Positions 8,038 to 17,702 of a stretch of 35,566 nucleotides of DNA are shown here, in pieces. Within the stretch, counting starts at the first letter, position 1; each line of letters starts with the position of its first letter. Source of the DNA: Rhizobacter sp. (lineage in GTDB: Bacteria > Pseudomonadota > Gammaproteobacteria > Burkholderiales > Burkholderiaceae_C); the NCBI GenBank assembly GCA_017881025.1, contig JADGRJ010000011.1, forward strand, positions 1 through 35,566, read 5' to 3'. The notes beneath the pieces are model-generated. The model had not been told where the DNA came from. It saw only the letters and a program-made list of their open reading frames with translations, and did not search any database. The position numbers were made by a program, and so were the translations under genes.

Positions 8038-9138
8038 TCAGGGTTTGAAGACAAAGCCGGGCTTGATCGCCACGTCGTTAGGGATCGGCGGCAGGTCCGA
8101 GAACAACTCGGGCTTGTCCTTCATCACCTTCAGGATGTGCTTCGGCTCGATGTGCTTGTTGACATCGAAGGTCGACTTCAGGATGCCGAGCCGGTTCAGC
8201 CGGTCCTGCGCCGCCCACAGCGCGCGGTAGTTGTTCGCCGACAGGCGTCGGTCGTTCTGCTGGATGTTGAATTGCATCGCGGCCTCGGCCACGTCCTGCT
8301 TCAGCCCGGGGATCCAGCGCGTCGCGACCTGGGCCGCGAGCTTCGGATTGGCGCGCATCCACTTGTCGGCCTCCGAGACCGCAGCGAGGAATTTCTCGAT
8401 CGTCTCGCCGTTCTTCTCGACCCAGCCGCGCGTCGCGACGTTGAAGCCGAGATAGGAGATCACATCGCCACCGCGGACCACCAGATACGCGCCCGGCACG
8501 TCCTTCTGCGCGACGATCGGCCACGGATCCCAGCCGGAGAAGGCGTCGATGCCCTTGGACAGCAACGCCACCGTCATGTCGGGCGGAGGCGTGTTGACCA
8601 GCGTCACATCGGCCGGCGTGAGCCCGGCCTTTTCGATCAGGGCGAGCGCATACAGGTGATTGATCGTGCCGAACGACGCGGCGATCTTCTTGCCCTTCAA
8701 GGTCGCGAGGTTGTTCTTGTCGATGCCCGAGCCCTCGCGTGCGACCAGCGCCACCGTCGCGTCGGAGCCCAGCTTGGTGGCGTTGCCGCTGTAGTTGCCG
8801 AGCGCCACCAGGTCCATGCCGCGGAGCACCGCGCCGATCATCGGCACGCCCACCTGCACGATGTCGCTTTCGCCGGCCTGCAGCGCGTTCAGCGCATCGA
8901 CACCGGTGGCATAGGGTCGCGCGACGGTCACGTCGAGCCCGTGTTTCTCGAAGAAGCCCCGCTCCAGCGCGATCGGCAGGCCGACCTGGTCGATGCCGGT
9001 CACCATGCCGGCCTTCAGCTTCACGAGCGTCTGCGCCTCGGCCGTCCCCGGCGCGGTGGCGGTGAAGGCCAGCGTCGCGAGCGCCAGCAGCGGCATGGCG
9101 ACGATGCGCCAGGGTCCTGGCAACTTGCATTTGTCCAT
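8038..9138 (-). CDS. NitT/TauT-type ABC transporter substrate-binding protein
   Basis: A 366-residue periplasmic binding protein of the NMT1/SsuA-like family. The signal peptide has a basic start, a hydrophobic core and an AEA-Q cleavage site near residue 35. The mature protein opens with LKAGMVTGIDQVGLPIALERGFFEKHGLDV and continues with ALQAGESDIVQVG, the LKGKKIAASFGT segment and AFSGWDPWP, all typical of SsuA/TauA-like receptors for sulfonates, nitrate, thiamine precursors or similar small ligands. The ligand cannot be read from sequence. The start at 9138 has GAGGAG just upstream; an earlier ATG pair would place that site inside the gene. Last gene of the leftward operon, 26 bases after the small membrane protein. 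Confidence 0.92.
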   Translation of the reverse strand: MDKCKLPGPWRIVAMPLLALATLAFTATAPGTAEAQTLVKLKAGMVTGIDQVGLPIALERGFFEKHGLDVTVARPYATGVDALNALQAGESDIVQVGVPMIGAVLRGMDLVALGNYSGNATKLGSDATVALVAREGSGIDKNNLATLKGKKIAASFGTINHLYALALIEKAGLTPADVTLVNTPPPDMTVALLSKGIDAFSGWDPWPIVAQKDVPGAYLVVRGGDVISYLGFNVATRGWVEKNGETIEKFLAAVSEADKWMRANPKLAAQVATRWIPGLKQDVAEAAMQFNIQQNDRRLSANNYRALWAAQDRLNRLGILKSTFDVNKHIEPKHILKVMKDKPELFSDLPPIPNDVAIKPGFVFKP

Positions 9139-9164
9139 CAAAGTCTCCTCGGGTAAGTGGTTCA

Positions 9165-9497
9165 TCATTCGGCGGACAAGGGCGCCACGCGCTTGACCCA
9201 ATACGGCTGGGCCACCGCGTTCAGTTTCGCAAAGCTGACGCCACGGACTTCGATCGTGTCGTCCTGCGTGCCGGACACGCGGCCATGCTGCTGAAAGGCC
9301 AGCACATGAAAGCGCTCCGGCGTGCATCGCAGGGTCACGAGCACGTTGACCTGGCCCCGCGCATTCGGCGTGAAGCCGGGCATCACCTTGGTCGGGGCCA
9401 CCAGCACGAGGCCGACCTTCCAGATCACGAGCGCGATGATCGCACCGATCACGATACGGCCTCGGGTGGAACGCACAGCGTCGCGGATCATTCCCAT
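9165..9497 (-). CDS. Small membrane-anchored protein in the ABC operon
   Basis: A 110-residue protein with a single hydrophobic helix (about 14-34) after a basic N-terminus, then a soluble domain of about 75 residues, presumably periplasmic, with NVLVTLRCTPERFHVLAFQQHGRV and DDTIEVRGVSF. GAGG precedes the start. It lies 18 bases after the ATPase stop and 26 before the binding protein, so it is surely cotranscribed. I do not recognise a named family. A periplasmic accessory or docking role for the transporter is only an inference from position and topology. Confidence 0.75.
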   Translation of the reverse strand: MGMIRDAVRSTRGRIVIGAIIALVIWKVGLVLVAPTKVMPGFTPNARGQVNVLVTLRCTPERFHVLAFQQHGRVSGTQDDTIEVRGVSFAKLNAVAQPYWVKRVAPLSAE

Positions 9498-9515
9498 CTC
9501 GACCTCAAGCCCCCG

Positions 9516-10274
9516 TCATGCCGCGCGCACCTGCTGCAGCACGCGCGCCGCCAGGGCCTTGAAGCCGGCGTCTTCGATCAGGGCATCCCATGACCGCGGC
9601 CGCGGCAGATCGATCGCGATGTCGTCGAGCACCGAGCCGTGGGACAGCACGATGACGCGATTGGCCAGGAACACCGCTTCATTGACGTCGTGCGTGATGA
9701 ACAGCACCGTCGAGCGACGCTGCGCCCAGATCCGTGTCAGCTCTTCCTGAAGCGTCATCCGCGTCTGCGCGTCGACGCTCGCGAAAGGCTCGTCCATCAG
9801 CAGCACGTCGGGTTCGTTGGCGAGCGCGCGCACGACGCCCACGCGTTGCTGCATGCCGCCGGACAGCTCGTTCGGATAGCGCTCCGCCGCGTGGGTCAGG
9901 CCGGCGAGGGCGAGGTATTCGCGTGCGATCTCGTGGCGCCTGGCCTTGGGAACGCCGCGCATCTTCGGTCCGAAGGCGACGTTGTCGAGCACCGTGCGCC
10001 ACGGGAACAGCGCAAACGACTGGAACACGACGCCACGGTCCGGGCCCGGCCCGGTGACCGCGCGGCCATCGACGCGAATCTCGCCCCCGGTCGGCGCAAG
10101 GAAGCCGGCGATCATGTTCAGCATCGTCGTCTTGCCGCATCCGGAGGGCCCGACGACCGACACGAAGTCCCCGGCGTCGACCACGAGCGAGACGTCGCGG
10201 ATCGCCGTCACCTGCTTGCCGGCGAAGGGATCGAAATAGATCTTCTGAAGGTGCTCGATCGTCAGGCTCTTCAT
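9516..10274 (-). CDS. NitT/TauT-type ABC transporter ATP-binding protein
   Basis: A 252-residue complete ABC ATPase that powers the import system encoded around it. Walker A GPSGCGKTT (42-50), Q-loop VVFQSFALFPW (83-92), signature LSGGMQQR (137-144), Walker B VLLMDEPFASVD (157-168) and the switch histidine in ITHD are all intact. The FALFPWRTVLDNVAFG segment is typical of the SsuB/TauB/NrtD group. Its ATG overlaps the stop of the upstream permease in ATGA, implying coupled translation. Confidence 0.96.
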   Translation of the reverse strand: MKSLTIEHLQKIYFDPFAGKQVTAIRDVSLVVDAGDFVSVVGPSGCGKTTMLNMIAGFLAPTGGEIRVDGRAVTGPGPDRGVVFQSFALFPWRTVLDNVAFGPKMRGVPKARRHEIAREYLALAGLTHAAERYPNELSGGMQQRVGVVRALANEPDVLLMDEPFASVDAQTRMTLQEELTRIWAQRRSTVLFITHDVNEAVFLANRVIVLSHGSVLDDIAIDLPRPRSWDALIEDAGFKALAARVLQQVRAA

Positions 10275-11092
10275 TCCGTGACCAGCCCCCAGCGTTGACC
10301 GGTGGCCCGCTCGATCGGCGCCAGCACCCAGCTGTCGACGACATACCAGAGCACCCCCAGCACGATCATGCCGAGCAGGATCTCGACCACCGATCCGGCA
10401 CGGCGCGCATCGAACATCAGGAAGCCGATGCCGCTGGTGCCGACGATGATCTCGGCGGCGATCAACGCGCGCCAGCCGAAACCCAGGCCGTTGCGCAGCC
10501 CGGTCATGATGTTGGGCAACGAACCCGGGAGCACCACTTCCCACAGCACGCGCGCCTTCGACGCACCGAGCGACAGCGCCGCACGGTGCAGCTCGAGCGG
10601 CACGGAGCGCACGCCCAGCACCGTGTTGAGCACCACCGGGAACAGCACCGTGTAGACGATGACGAAGATCATCGTCGTGAGGCCGAAGCCGAACCAGATC
10701 AGCAGGATCGGCAGCCAGGCGATGTCGCCGATCGCCTGGAAGAACAGCAGCACCGGCCACAGCGCCCGATAGGCGCGGTCGCTGAGGCCGACCAGCAGCC
10801 CGAGTGGAATGCCCATCGCCAGACCCACCGCCGTGCCCGCGGCCAGCCGGACCACGCTGTCCTCCAGGTAGGCAGGCAGGATGCCGTTGGCCATCAAGGT
10901 GCCGAATCTATCGATCACCTCGATCGGACCCGGTAAGAACACCGGCGGGAACATGCCCGACCGGGCGACCGCGGCCCACAGCGCCAGCACCGGCACGAAG
11001 GGCACCAGCGACGCGAGCGCGGGGTGATGCGCCGACCACCGGACGTAGGCGCCCCAGATGCGCAGCAACGGCGAAACGGTTGCGGCGTTCAC
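10271..11092 (-). CDS. NitT/TauT-type ABC transporter permease (second)
   Basis: A 273-residue inner-membrane permease with about six helices and the cytoplasmic EAA-type loop HRAALSLGASKARVLWEVVLPGSLPNI, which docks on the ATPase. The start is GTG at 11092-11090, overlapping the stop of the first permease in GTGA, with GGTGAGG about seven bases upstream. It is clearly a paralogue of the first permease (shared WLPI/WIPI, LIAAEII/LIAAEMI and the GMIVLGVLW/GMIIIGVLW segments and a common RWGLV end), so the pore is probably a heterodimer. In most SsuABC/TauABC systems a single permease forms a homodimer. Confidence 0.93.
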   Translation of the reverse strand: MNAATVSPLLRIWGAYVRWSAHHPALASLVPFVPVLALWAAVARSGMFPPVFLPGPIEVIDRFGTLMANGILPAYLEDSVVRLAAGTAVGLAMGIPLGLLVGLSDRAYRALWPVLLFFQAIGDIAWLPILLIWFGFGLTTMIFVIVYTVLFPVVLNTVLGVRSVPLELHRAALSLGASKARVLWEVVLPGSLPNIMTGLRNGLGFGWRALIAAEIIVGTSGIGFLMFDARRAGSVVEILLGMIVLGVLWYVVDSWVLAPIERATGQRWGLVTE

Positions 11093-11868
11093 GCGGCCCT
11101 CACCAGACCCCAGCGCTCGATCGTCTCGCGCTCCAAGGGCGCGAGCAGCAGGCGGTCGATCAGCAGCCACAGCACGCCGATGATGATCATGCCGAGCACG
11201 ATGACCTCGGTGCGATAGAAGTCGCGCGCGACGAAGAGCATGTAGCCGAGGCCGACGTTGGTGGCGATCATCTCGGCGGCGATCAGGCCGCGCCACGCGA
11301 AACCGAGCCCGGTGCGGATGCCGGTCACGATGTTGGGCAGCGCACCCGGCACCAACACTTCGGTAAGCAGTTGCCACTTCGTGGCGCCAAGCGACGCCGC
11401 GGCGTGACGCAATGGCATCGCGATGCTGGTGACCCCCAGCAGCGTGTTGTAGGCGACGACGAAGAAGACTGCGTTGAAGATGACGAAGGTGATGGCACCG
11501 AAGCCGTAGCCGAACCACAGCGTGGCGATCGGAATCCACGCGATGCCGGCCAGCACCGAGAAGAACCGCAGCAGCGGCGTGAAGAAGGTCGACACCGCGC
11601 GGTTGGTGCCCATCGCGATGCCCAGCGGCACGGCGAGGGCGATGCCGATCAGCGTGCCCAGTGCGATGCGGCCGAGGCTGGCGCCGATGTGCCGGATCAA
11701 TGTGCCGTCGTCGATCGCTTCGATGCCCGCCTTGACGACCGGCGCGACCGCGGGAAAGACCCGCGGGCTGACGTCGAAGGCGCGGACCACGACTTCCCAG
11801 ATCAGCAGCAAGGCCAGCAACGGCAAAATGAACCCTGCGGCACCTGCGATGCGACCTGGCCTCCTCAT
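11089..11868 (-). CDS. NitT/TauT-type ABC transporter permease (first)
   Basis: A 259-residue inner-membrane permease opening the leftward transport operon. The N-terminus is a short basic stretch followed by the first helix; the EAA-type loop is LRHAAASLGATKWQLLTEVLVPGALPNIV. Its C-terminal part LAPLERETIERWGLVRAA aligns by eye with that of the next gene. The upstream 327 bases contain no clear gene and presumably the promoter shared in part with the divergent universal stress gene. Confidence 0.93.
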   Translation of the reverse strand: MRRPGRIAGAAGFILPLLALLLIWEVVVRAFDVSPRVFPAVAPVVKAGIEAIDDGTLIRHIGASLGRIALGTLIGIALAVPLGIAMGTNRAVSTFFTPLLRFFSVLAGIAWIPIATLWFGYGFGAITFVIFNAVFFVVAYNTLLGVTSIAMPLRHAAASLGATKWQLLTEVLVPGALPNIVTGIRTGLGFAWRGLIAAEMIATNVGLGYMLFVARDFYRTEVIVLGMIIIGVLWLLIDRLLLAPLERETIERWGLVRAA

Positions 11869-12195
11869 CGGCGCCCGGACCTAACGGGATCGATGCATGA
11901 CGTCGGCGGTGTCGGGCGCGAAGGTAGGAACTCGCCGAGCAAGGTTCTTGCCTCCCGGGGATCGATTCCGGCAATCGTATACGCGCCGAACTCGGCCGCG
12001 CGGCTTGACGCGGATCAAGAGCCGGCGCGACCAGGGCTTGGCGAGTGCGATGCCGGGAACCAGAATGAACCGGTCCTCGGTCCGAGTGGCAATGTTCGCC
12101 ATTCAGCGCCTCTACGACGCTGTCCACGGTGCAGCCCGGTTGCCGGCTTGGAATCGAGGCGTCCTAGTGGTTCCACAAACCGACAGGAGGACAAC
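11869..12195. other. Divergent intergenic region between ABC operon and usp
   Basis: No convincing gene is seen in these 327 bases. A leftward open stretch of 73 codons (11881-12102) has an Arg-rich, unprotein-like translation and no ribosome site. The region holds the FNR-type box at 12005-12018 and, at its right end, the strong CAGGAGG ribosome site of the stress protein gene. Confidence 0.6.
12005..12018. promoter_or_regulatory. FNR/ANR-type binding site
   Basis: TTGAC-GCGG-ATCAA is a near-perfect dyad of the FNR/CRP class (consensus TTGAT-N4-ATCAA; the TTGAC left half is common in betaproteobacteria). It lies 178 bases before the universal stress gene and 137 bases before the first permease gene. 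Oxygen-responsive activation of the stress gene fits the family, as usp genes are frequent FNR/ANR targets, but the distance implies either a leader of about 140 bases or action from an upstream position. Direction is not certain. Confidence 0.65.
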
Positions 12196-12633
12196 ATGTT
12201 CAAGCATCTTCTACTGCCGACCGACGGTTCCCCGGCGTCGAACGACGCGATCCAGGCAGGCATTCAATTCGCGAAGAGCGAGCGGGCCCAAGTGACAGGC
12301 GTCTATGTCATGCCCGAGTTCCACGTGATGACCTATCGGGTCGACATGGTGGAAGACACCAAGTCGCAGTTCGCCGAGGACTGTCGCGCTCACGCGGATC
12401 GATACCTCGGCGTCATCCAGGAGGCGGCGAACACGTCCGGCGTCACCTGCCACACCGCGTCGACCACGAGCGACCACCCCTTCGAGGCGATCATCAAGAC
12501 TGCCGAAGAGAGGGGTTGCGATCTCATCGTCATGGCATCGCACGGCAGACGAGGAGTGCGTGGCCTGCTGTTGGGCAGCGAAACTCTCAAGGTCCTGACC
12601 CACAGCAAGACACCGGTTCTGGTGTATCGCTGA
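12196..12633 (+). CDS. Universal stress protein (UspA family)
   Basis: A 145-residue cytoplasmic Usp-domain protein. It begins FKHLLLPTDGSPASNDAIQ and ends with the ATP-binding type signature GRRGVRGLLLGSETLKVL (G-2x-G-9x-G-S), followed by TPVLVYR, so it probably binds ATP like MJ0577-type members. CAGGAGG six bases before the ATG is an excellent ribosome site. The FNR-type box upstream suggests induction at low oxygen. It converges on a possible small gene at 12744-12965. Confidence 0.95.
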   Translation: MFKHLLLPTDGSPASNDAIQAGIQFAKSERAQVTGVYVMPEFHVMTYRVDMVEDTKSQFAEDCRAHADRYLGVIQEAANTSGVTCHTASTTSDHPFEAIIKTAEERGCDLIVMASHGRRGVRGLLLGSETLKVLTHSKTPVLVYR

Positions 12634-12743
12634 GCGGAACGGCGAAAGCCAACGATCGGCGTCACCCTTTTCGGCCCCAACCGGAACTCGCGCGGCCGCC
12701 GCGCCGTTCAGCAGTGCAAACCGGTTTTCGTCAGGTGACCGTG

Positions 12744-12965
12744 TCAGGCGCCCGGTTCCGGCACATCGAAAGGCCACGACAGCAAGACCTCGTCGGCCAC
12801 GCGAATCGGGTCGAGGTGACCCCTGAAGGCGTGAACGGCTTGCGTCAGATGCAGCAGCTGCGCGGCGGAGCCCGGCGCCTTTCGATTGGCCAGGCGCGCG
12901 AAGAACGCGTAGTGCCAGGCAAAGCACTCCGTCGGTGACTTCGCTCTGATCCGGTGGTGGCCCAT
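12744..12965 (-). CDS. Possible small hypothetical protein
   Basis: A 73-residue open frame read from an ATG at 12965. Its codons end overwhelmingly in G or C, unlike the in-frame sequence further upstream, and the translation looks protein-like, with HYAFFARLANRKAPGSAAQL and HLTQAVHAFRGHLDPI suggesting two helices. No strong ribosome site precedes the ATG and I do not recognise a family. It could be an intact small gene or the tail of a longer decayed one. Confidence 0.4.
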   Translation of the reverse strand: MGHHRIRAKSPTECFAWHYAFFARLANRKAPGSAAQLLHLTQAVHAFRGHLDPIRVADEVLLSWPFDVPEPGA

Positions 12966-13210
12966 CGAGCCTATCGAGGCAAGGACCGTACCGCGCCGAA
13001 TCTGACAAACCTTGCCACTCGGCGACCCCTGGCTCGGCCCCGAGTGCCGCCGCCACGCGACCTGCTGTCCGGACGACGATGCCGTCCTAGGGTTACTGCT
13101 AGGCACGCTCCCTGACGGCGGGCCGCCCGGGAGCGCCCAGGGTCGCGCTATCGTGCGTTCGACCCAGCTCCGCTCGCATGCGCGGGCGCCCACGCCAATC
13201 AGGAGACCCC

Positions 13211-14767
13211 ATGTCCGACTCCGCCGACTTCACCGCGATCCTCGCCCACTGGGAAGCACAGCAACCGGACGCCATCGCCATCACCTTCGGCGGGTCGAAC
13301 CGGACCTGGGCCGAGCTGGCTCATCGGGTGCGCCGCGCCGCAGCGGCTCTGCGAGCCGAGGGCCTGGCGCCCGGCGACCGGGTTGCCGTCCTCGATCTCA
13401 ACCACCCTTCGTGTCTGGAGCTGACGCTGGCCTGCGCCCAGATCGGCACCGCGAACGCCGTCGTCAACTTCCGGCTGGCGCCGCCCGAGATCGCCTATGT
13501 GATCAACGACGCGAAGACACGGTTGCTGTTCGTCGGGCCGGAGTTCGCCGGCGCGGTCGAGAAGCTTCGCGATCAACTGCCGACCGTCGAGCGCGTCATC
13601 CGTGTCGGTGGCGCCGATGACGAGTACGAAGCCTGGCTCGCCGCGCACGAGCCCGATGCCAGGGCCTACCCTGCCGCGCCAGGCGACTGTTTCGTGCAGC
13701 TCTACACCTCCGGCACAACCGGCTTTCCGAAGGGCTCGATGCTCACCCACCGCGGCATGCTCGCGCACTCGCGCAATGTGTCGGCCAGCCAGGATTTCGG
13801 CCCCGACTCGCGCGCGCAGGTCGCGATGCCGCTGTTCCATGTCGGCGGGACGAGCTATTCCCTCATGGCGATCAGCTCGGGCGCACGCATCTTCATGATG
13901 CGCACGCCCGATCCGGCGGCCGCGCTGGCCATGCTCGAGGCCGAGAAGATCACGCACACCTTCTTCGTGCCTGCGCTGCTGGCCGTGATGAACCAGATCC
14001 CCGGCGCCGCCGACCGGGACTATTCGGCCTTGAAGGCACTGTCGTACGGCGCATCGCCCATGCCGTTGCCGGTGATGCGCGCCTCGCTGAAGCTCTTTCC
14101 GGGTGTCATGCAGCAGGTCTATGGCATGACCGAGGAGAGCGGCGTCGTGAGCGTCCTCGGCCCCCAGGACCACGCCGATCCTGCCGTGGCGCACCGGCTC
14201 GTCTCGGCGGGCAAGGCGATCGCCGGCGTCGAGATCGAGATCCGCGACCCCGCCACCGGTGCGCCCGTGGCCACCGGCGAGCGTGGCGAAATCTGGGTGC
14301 GGAGCGACCAGGTCATGGGCGGCTACTGGGGCAAGCCGGAGGCCACCGCCGCGACGATCACGCCGGACGGGTGGCTGCGCTCCGGAGACGGCGGGTACAT
14401 GGATGCCGACGGCTACCTCTACATCACCGACCGCATCAAGGACATGATCATCAGCGGCGGCGAGAACATCTACCCGGCCGAGATCGAGCGCGTGCTGGCC
14501 GAGCACCCGCAGGTCCAGGACGTCGCGGTGATCGGCGTGCCGGACGAGCGCTGGGGCGAAGTGCCCAAGGCGGTCGTCGTCGCCGCACCCGGCGCGACGG
14601 TCGACGCCGAGCAGCTGCTTGCATGGTGCCGCGAACGCCTGGCGTCGTTCAAGTGCCCCAAGAGCGTCGACGTCGTCGCCGATCTGCCACGCAATCCCAC
14701 CGGCAAGATCCTCAAGAAAGACCTGCGCAAGCCGTACTGGGAGGGGCGCGAGCGTCAGGTCGTCTAG
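13211..14767 (+). CDS. AMP-forming acyl-CoA synthetase (FadD-like)
   Basis: A 518-residue member of the ANL superfamily that activates a carboxylic acid with ATP to an acyl-adenylate and then transfers it to CoA. Motifs seen: P-loop YTSGTTGFPKGS (165-176), YGMTEES in the A5 region, the SGDGGYMDADGYLYITDRIKD hinge, SGGENIYPAEIE and the C-terminal PTGK with the catalytic Lys at about 499. The family resemblance is to long- and medium-chain fatty acid:CoA ligases; the exact acyl chain is not evident. AGGAGA four bases before the ATG sets the start. It converges on the cyclase gene with only ten bases between the stops. Confidence 0.94.
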   Translation: MSDSADFTAILAHWEAQQPDAIAITFGGSNRTWAELAHRVRRAAAALRAEGLAPGDRVAVLDLNHPSCLELTLACAQIGTANAVVNFRLAPPEIAYVINDAKTRLLFVGPEFAGAVEKLRDQLPTVERVIRVGGADDEYEAWLAAHEPDARAYPAAPGDCFVQLYTSGTTGFPKGSMLTHRGMLAHSRNVSASQDFGPDSRAQVAMPLFHVGGTSYSLMAISSGARIFMMRTPDPAAALAMLEAEKITHTFFVPALLAVMNQIPGAADRDYSALKALSYGASPMPLPVMRASLKLFPGVMQQVYGMTEESGVVSVLGPQDHADPAVAHRLVSAGKAIAGVEIEIRDPATGAPVATGERGEIWVRSDQVMGGYWGKPEATAATITPDGWLRSGDGGYMDADGYLYITDRIKDMIISGGENIYPAEIERVLAEHPQVQDVAVIGVPDERWGEVPKAVVVAAPGATVDAEQLLAWCRERLASFKCPKSVDVVADLPRNPTGKILKKDLRKPYWEGRERQVV

Positions 14768-14777
14768 GGTCGAACGG

Positions 14778-15788
<1,011 letters not shown>

Positions 15789-15847
15789 CGGAGGGGTCTA
15801 CCCGGACGGGCCCGATTGTGAAGGTTTCAGCCGGTCGCGGCGCGCCT

Positions 15848-15955
15848 CTACTGCGCCTCGATGCCCGCTTTCTTGACGATCTGCGCGTACTTCGCGAGCT
15901 CGTTGCGGAAGAACGTCATCGCCTTGTCGGCCGGTCCCACATTGATCACGCTGCC
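15848..15955 (-). pseudogene. Possible remnant of a Bug/TctC-type solute-binding protein
   Basis: The frame read leftward to a TAG at 15850-15848 ends in NELAKYAQIVKKAGIEAQ, which resembles the C-terminal helix of tripartite tricarboxylate (Bug/TctC) receptors, where a Phe-rich segment, a lysine/tyrosine pair and 'IVKxAGI' are usual. The rest of such a gene (about 320 residues with signal peptide) is absent. About 50 bases upstream an ATG at 16004-16002 with an AAAGGA ribosome site opens another frame of 19 codons. This looks like a collapsed gene, though the match is short. Confidence 0.35.
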
Positions 15956-16080
15956 CTGCCGGGCCATCGCCAGAGGATGCGGCCCGGCAGGTCGAGCGTC
16001 TCCATGGGAATCCTTTCGACGCGCGTGCACGTCGCCTCACGCGCCATGTTGAACCCGGGTCGGGTGCAGCGCGAGCCTGC

Positions 16081-17325
16081 TCAATGTCGCATGCCCGACA
16101 CCGATTCGAAGGTCAGCCCGGAGTGGGCCTCCAGCCGCTCGATCAGGCGGTCGCCGAAGATCGTGGCGGGGGTCCAGAAGCCGCCCGGCGTCGCGGCCTT
16201 GTCGACGTCGAGCGCGAGGCATGCGGCGGCCTGGCCGAGCATCTTGCTGGTCGAGCCATAGCCTGGGTCGCGGTCGCCGGTGACCTTGGTGCGAATCTGG
16301 CGCCCGTCCACCGTCGTGCCGAAGAAGCGGAGGTCGAACGAGCCCTTGCGCTGCGCCTCCGGGCTCGGGCCCTCGCCGGGTTTGGGCAGCGCGAAACGCT
16401 CGAGTGCCGCGCGCAGCGGGCCGATCGCGCCCGCGAGCATGAAGCCGGCAAGGCCCGCGGCCGTGGCGGTGGCAGCGAGCCGGCCATTGAGTCCCCGGCC
16501 CATGAGCATGGCCTCGTCGTAGACGAAGTCGGCGCCATAGGCCCGTTCCGACAGCGCGTTCGTGCGATGGACGACGCGCGTGTTGATGGCGCTCATCACG
16601 AACGGTGCGACCCAGGCGTCGAAGTCGGCATCGAACTCTGCCGATCTGACCTCGGGCTGCCGCACCTTCGGCGCACCCCCGGGCGGGCACAGCGAATACG
16701 GGTCGGCGAGCTCCTGGCGCAGCGCCTTGTCCCCGGCGGCCTCCTTGAAGACGTTCATCAGGCTGGCGACGGTGCCGCCGGAGAAGCCGCCGCGCATCGC
16801 CTTGACGCGCATCTTGACTCGCGTGCACGGCGCGCCGAATCGATTCCTCGCCTCGCGCTGAAGGAAGTACACGCCCATGTCGGAGGGGATGGAGTCGAAG
16901 CCGCAGCAATGGACGATGCGCGCACCGGACTTGCGGGCCGTCGCCTCGTAGCGTTGCACCATGCGGCGTATCCACTGCACCTCGCCGGTCAGGTCGCAGT
17001 AGTCGGTGCCGGATTCGGCGCAGGCCCTGACCAGCGGCTCGCCATGGAGCGCGTACGGCCCGACCGTCGAGACCACGACGCGTGTCGACGCGCAGAGCTT
17101 GCGCAACGCGCCGTCGTCAGCGGCGTCGGCGACGACGAGCCGCAGCGCGCCGGGCTTGACGCCCAGCGAATCGCGCAGCTCCTCGAGCTTCGCCTTCGAG
17201 CGCCCGGCCACCGCCCACTTCAACTCCCCCTGCGTGCCGAACTCCTCCAGCAGGTAGCGGCAAAGGATCTTGCCGACGAAGCTCGTGGCGCCGAACGCGA
17301 TGACGTCGAGAGAGGATGTGCTCAT
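16081..17325 (-). CDS. Saccharopine dehydrogenase-like NAD(P)-binding protein
   Basis: A 414-residue protein of the saccharopine dehydrogenase / trans-acting enoyl reductase superfamily. The N-terminal Rossmann fold shows DVIAFGATSFVGK (7-19) and RVVVSTVGPYALHGEPLVRACAESGTDYCDLTGE, then ARIVHCCGFDSIPSDMGV, a set typical of the mycobacterial Rv2449c / human SCCPDH type rather than the lysine-pathway enzyme. A middle hydrophobic stretch (about 285-305, Ala/Gly/Leu rich) may touch a membrane. Mycobacterial relatives reduce intermediates of glycolipid synthesis; the substrate here is unknown. No obvious operon partner; 140 bases separate it from the next leftward gene. Confidence 0.9.
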   Translation of the reverse strand: MSTSSLDVIAFGATSFVGKILCRYLLEEFGTQGELKWAVAGRSKAKLEELRDSLGVKPGALRLVVADAADDGALRKLCASTRVVVSTVGPYALHGEPLVRACAESGTDYCDLTGEVQWIRRMVQRYEATARKSGARIVHCCGFDSIPSDMGVYFLQREARNRFGAPCTRVKMRVKAMRGGFSGGTVASLMNVFKEAAGDKALRQELADPYSLCPPGGAPKVRQPEVRSAEFDADFDAWVAPFVMSAINTRVVHRTNALSERAYGADFVYDEAMLMGRGLNGRLAATATAAGLAGFMLAGAIGPLRAALERFALPKPGEGPSPEAQRKGSFDLRFFGTTVDGRQIRTKVTGDRDPGYGSTSKMLGQAAACLALDVDKAATPGGFWTPATIFGDRLIERLEAHSGLTFESVSGMRH

Positions 17326-17465
17326 GGCGAGCCCATTCTGCTTCAGTCAGCCGGACGCATCGGCAGGTCGTCGAGCGGTCGGTCGGAGGCGCGCCGGATG
17401 GCGACGCAACCGAGCGGCAGCACCGGGCCGGCAGAGGACGCGTTCATCGCGCCCCCTGCAGCGCG

Positions 17466-17702
17466 TCAGCTTCGCCCGGAACGTCGACTGCGCGGTTGCA
17501 ACTTGTCGACCTCGACCAGCTGCTGCTTGAGCAGCACGAGCAAGGACCGGGCGTGCTCCACGGGCAAGCGAAGGCAACTGGTGAGCGGCTGGTCATCCCG
17601 CACCGGCAGAGGCAGAACCGACACGTCGATGCCGAGCTCGATCATGCCCCTGTCGTGCTTGCTCGACCTCAGGCGCTGCACTTCGATGTCGTAGATCTTC
17701 AC
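17466..17702 (-). CDS. Small conserved-looking hypothetical protein
   Basis: A 78-residue protein read from a GTG at 17702, chosen because GGAAGAA lies about nine bases upstream; the frame is open further but that part is not protein-like. It begins VKIYDIEVQRLRSSKHDRGMI and has a short hydrophobic segment (SLLVLLKQQLVEV), then an Arg/Ser-rich tail that is probably disordered. Beta-strand then helix, no signal peptide, no recognised family. It is divergent from the TIR gene with about 115 bases between starts, so the two may share regulation. Confidence 0.6.
   Translation of the reverse strand: MKIYDIEVQRLRSSKHDRGMIELGIDVSVLPLPVRDDQPLTSCLRLPVEHARSLLVLLKQQLVEVDKLQPRSRRSGRS

Noticed and set aside
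11881-12102. Leftward 73-codon frame upstream of the ABC permease
   Set aside because: No ribosome site and an Arg-rich translation unlike a folded protein.
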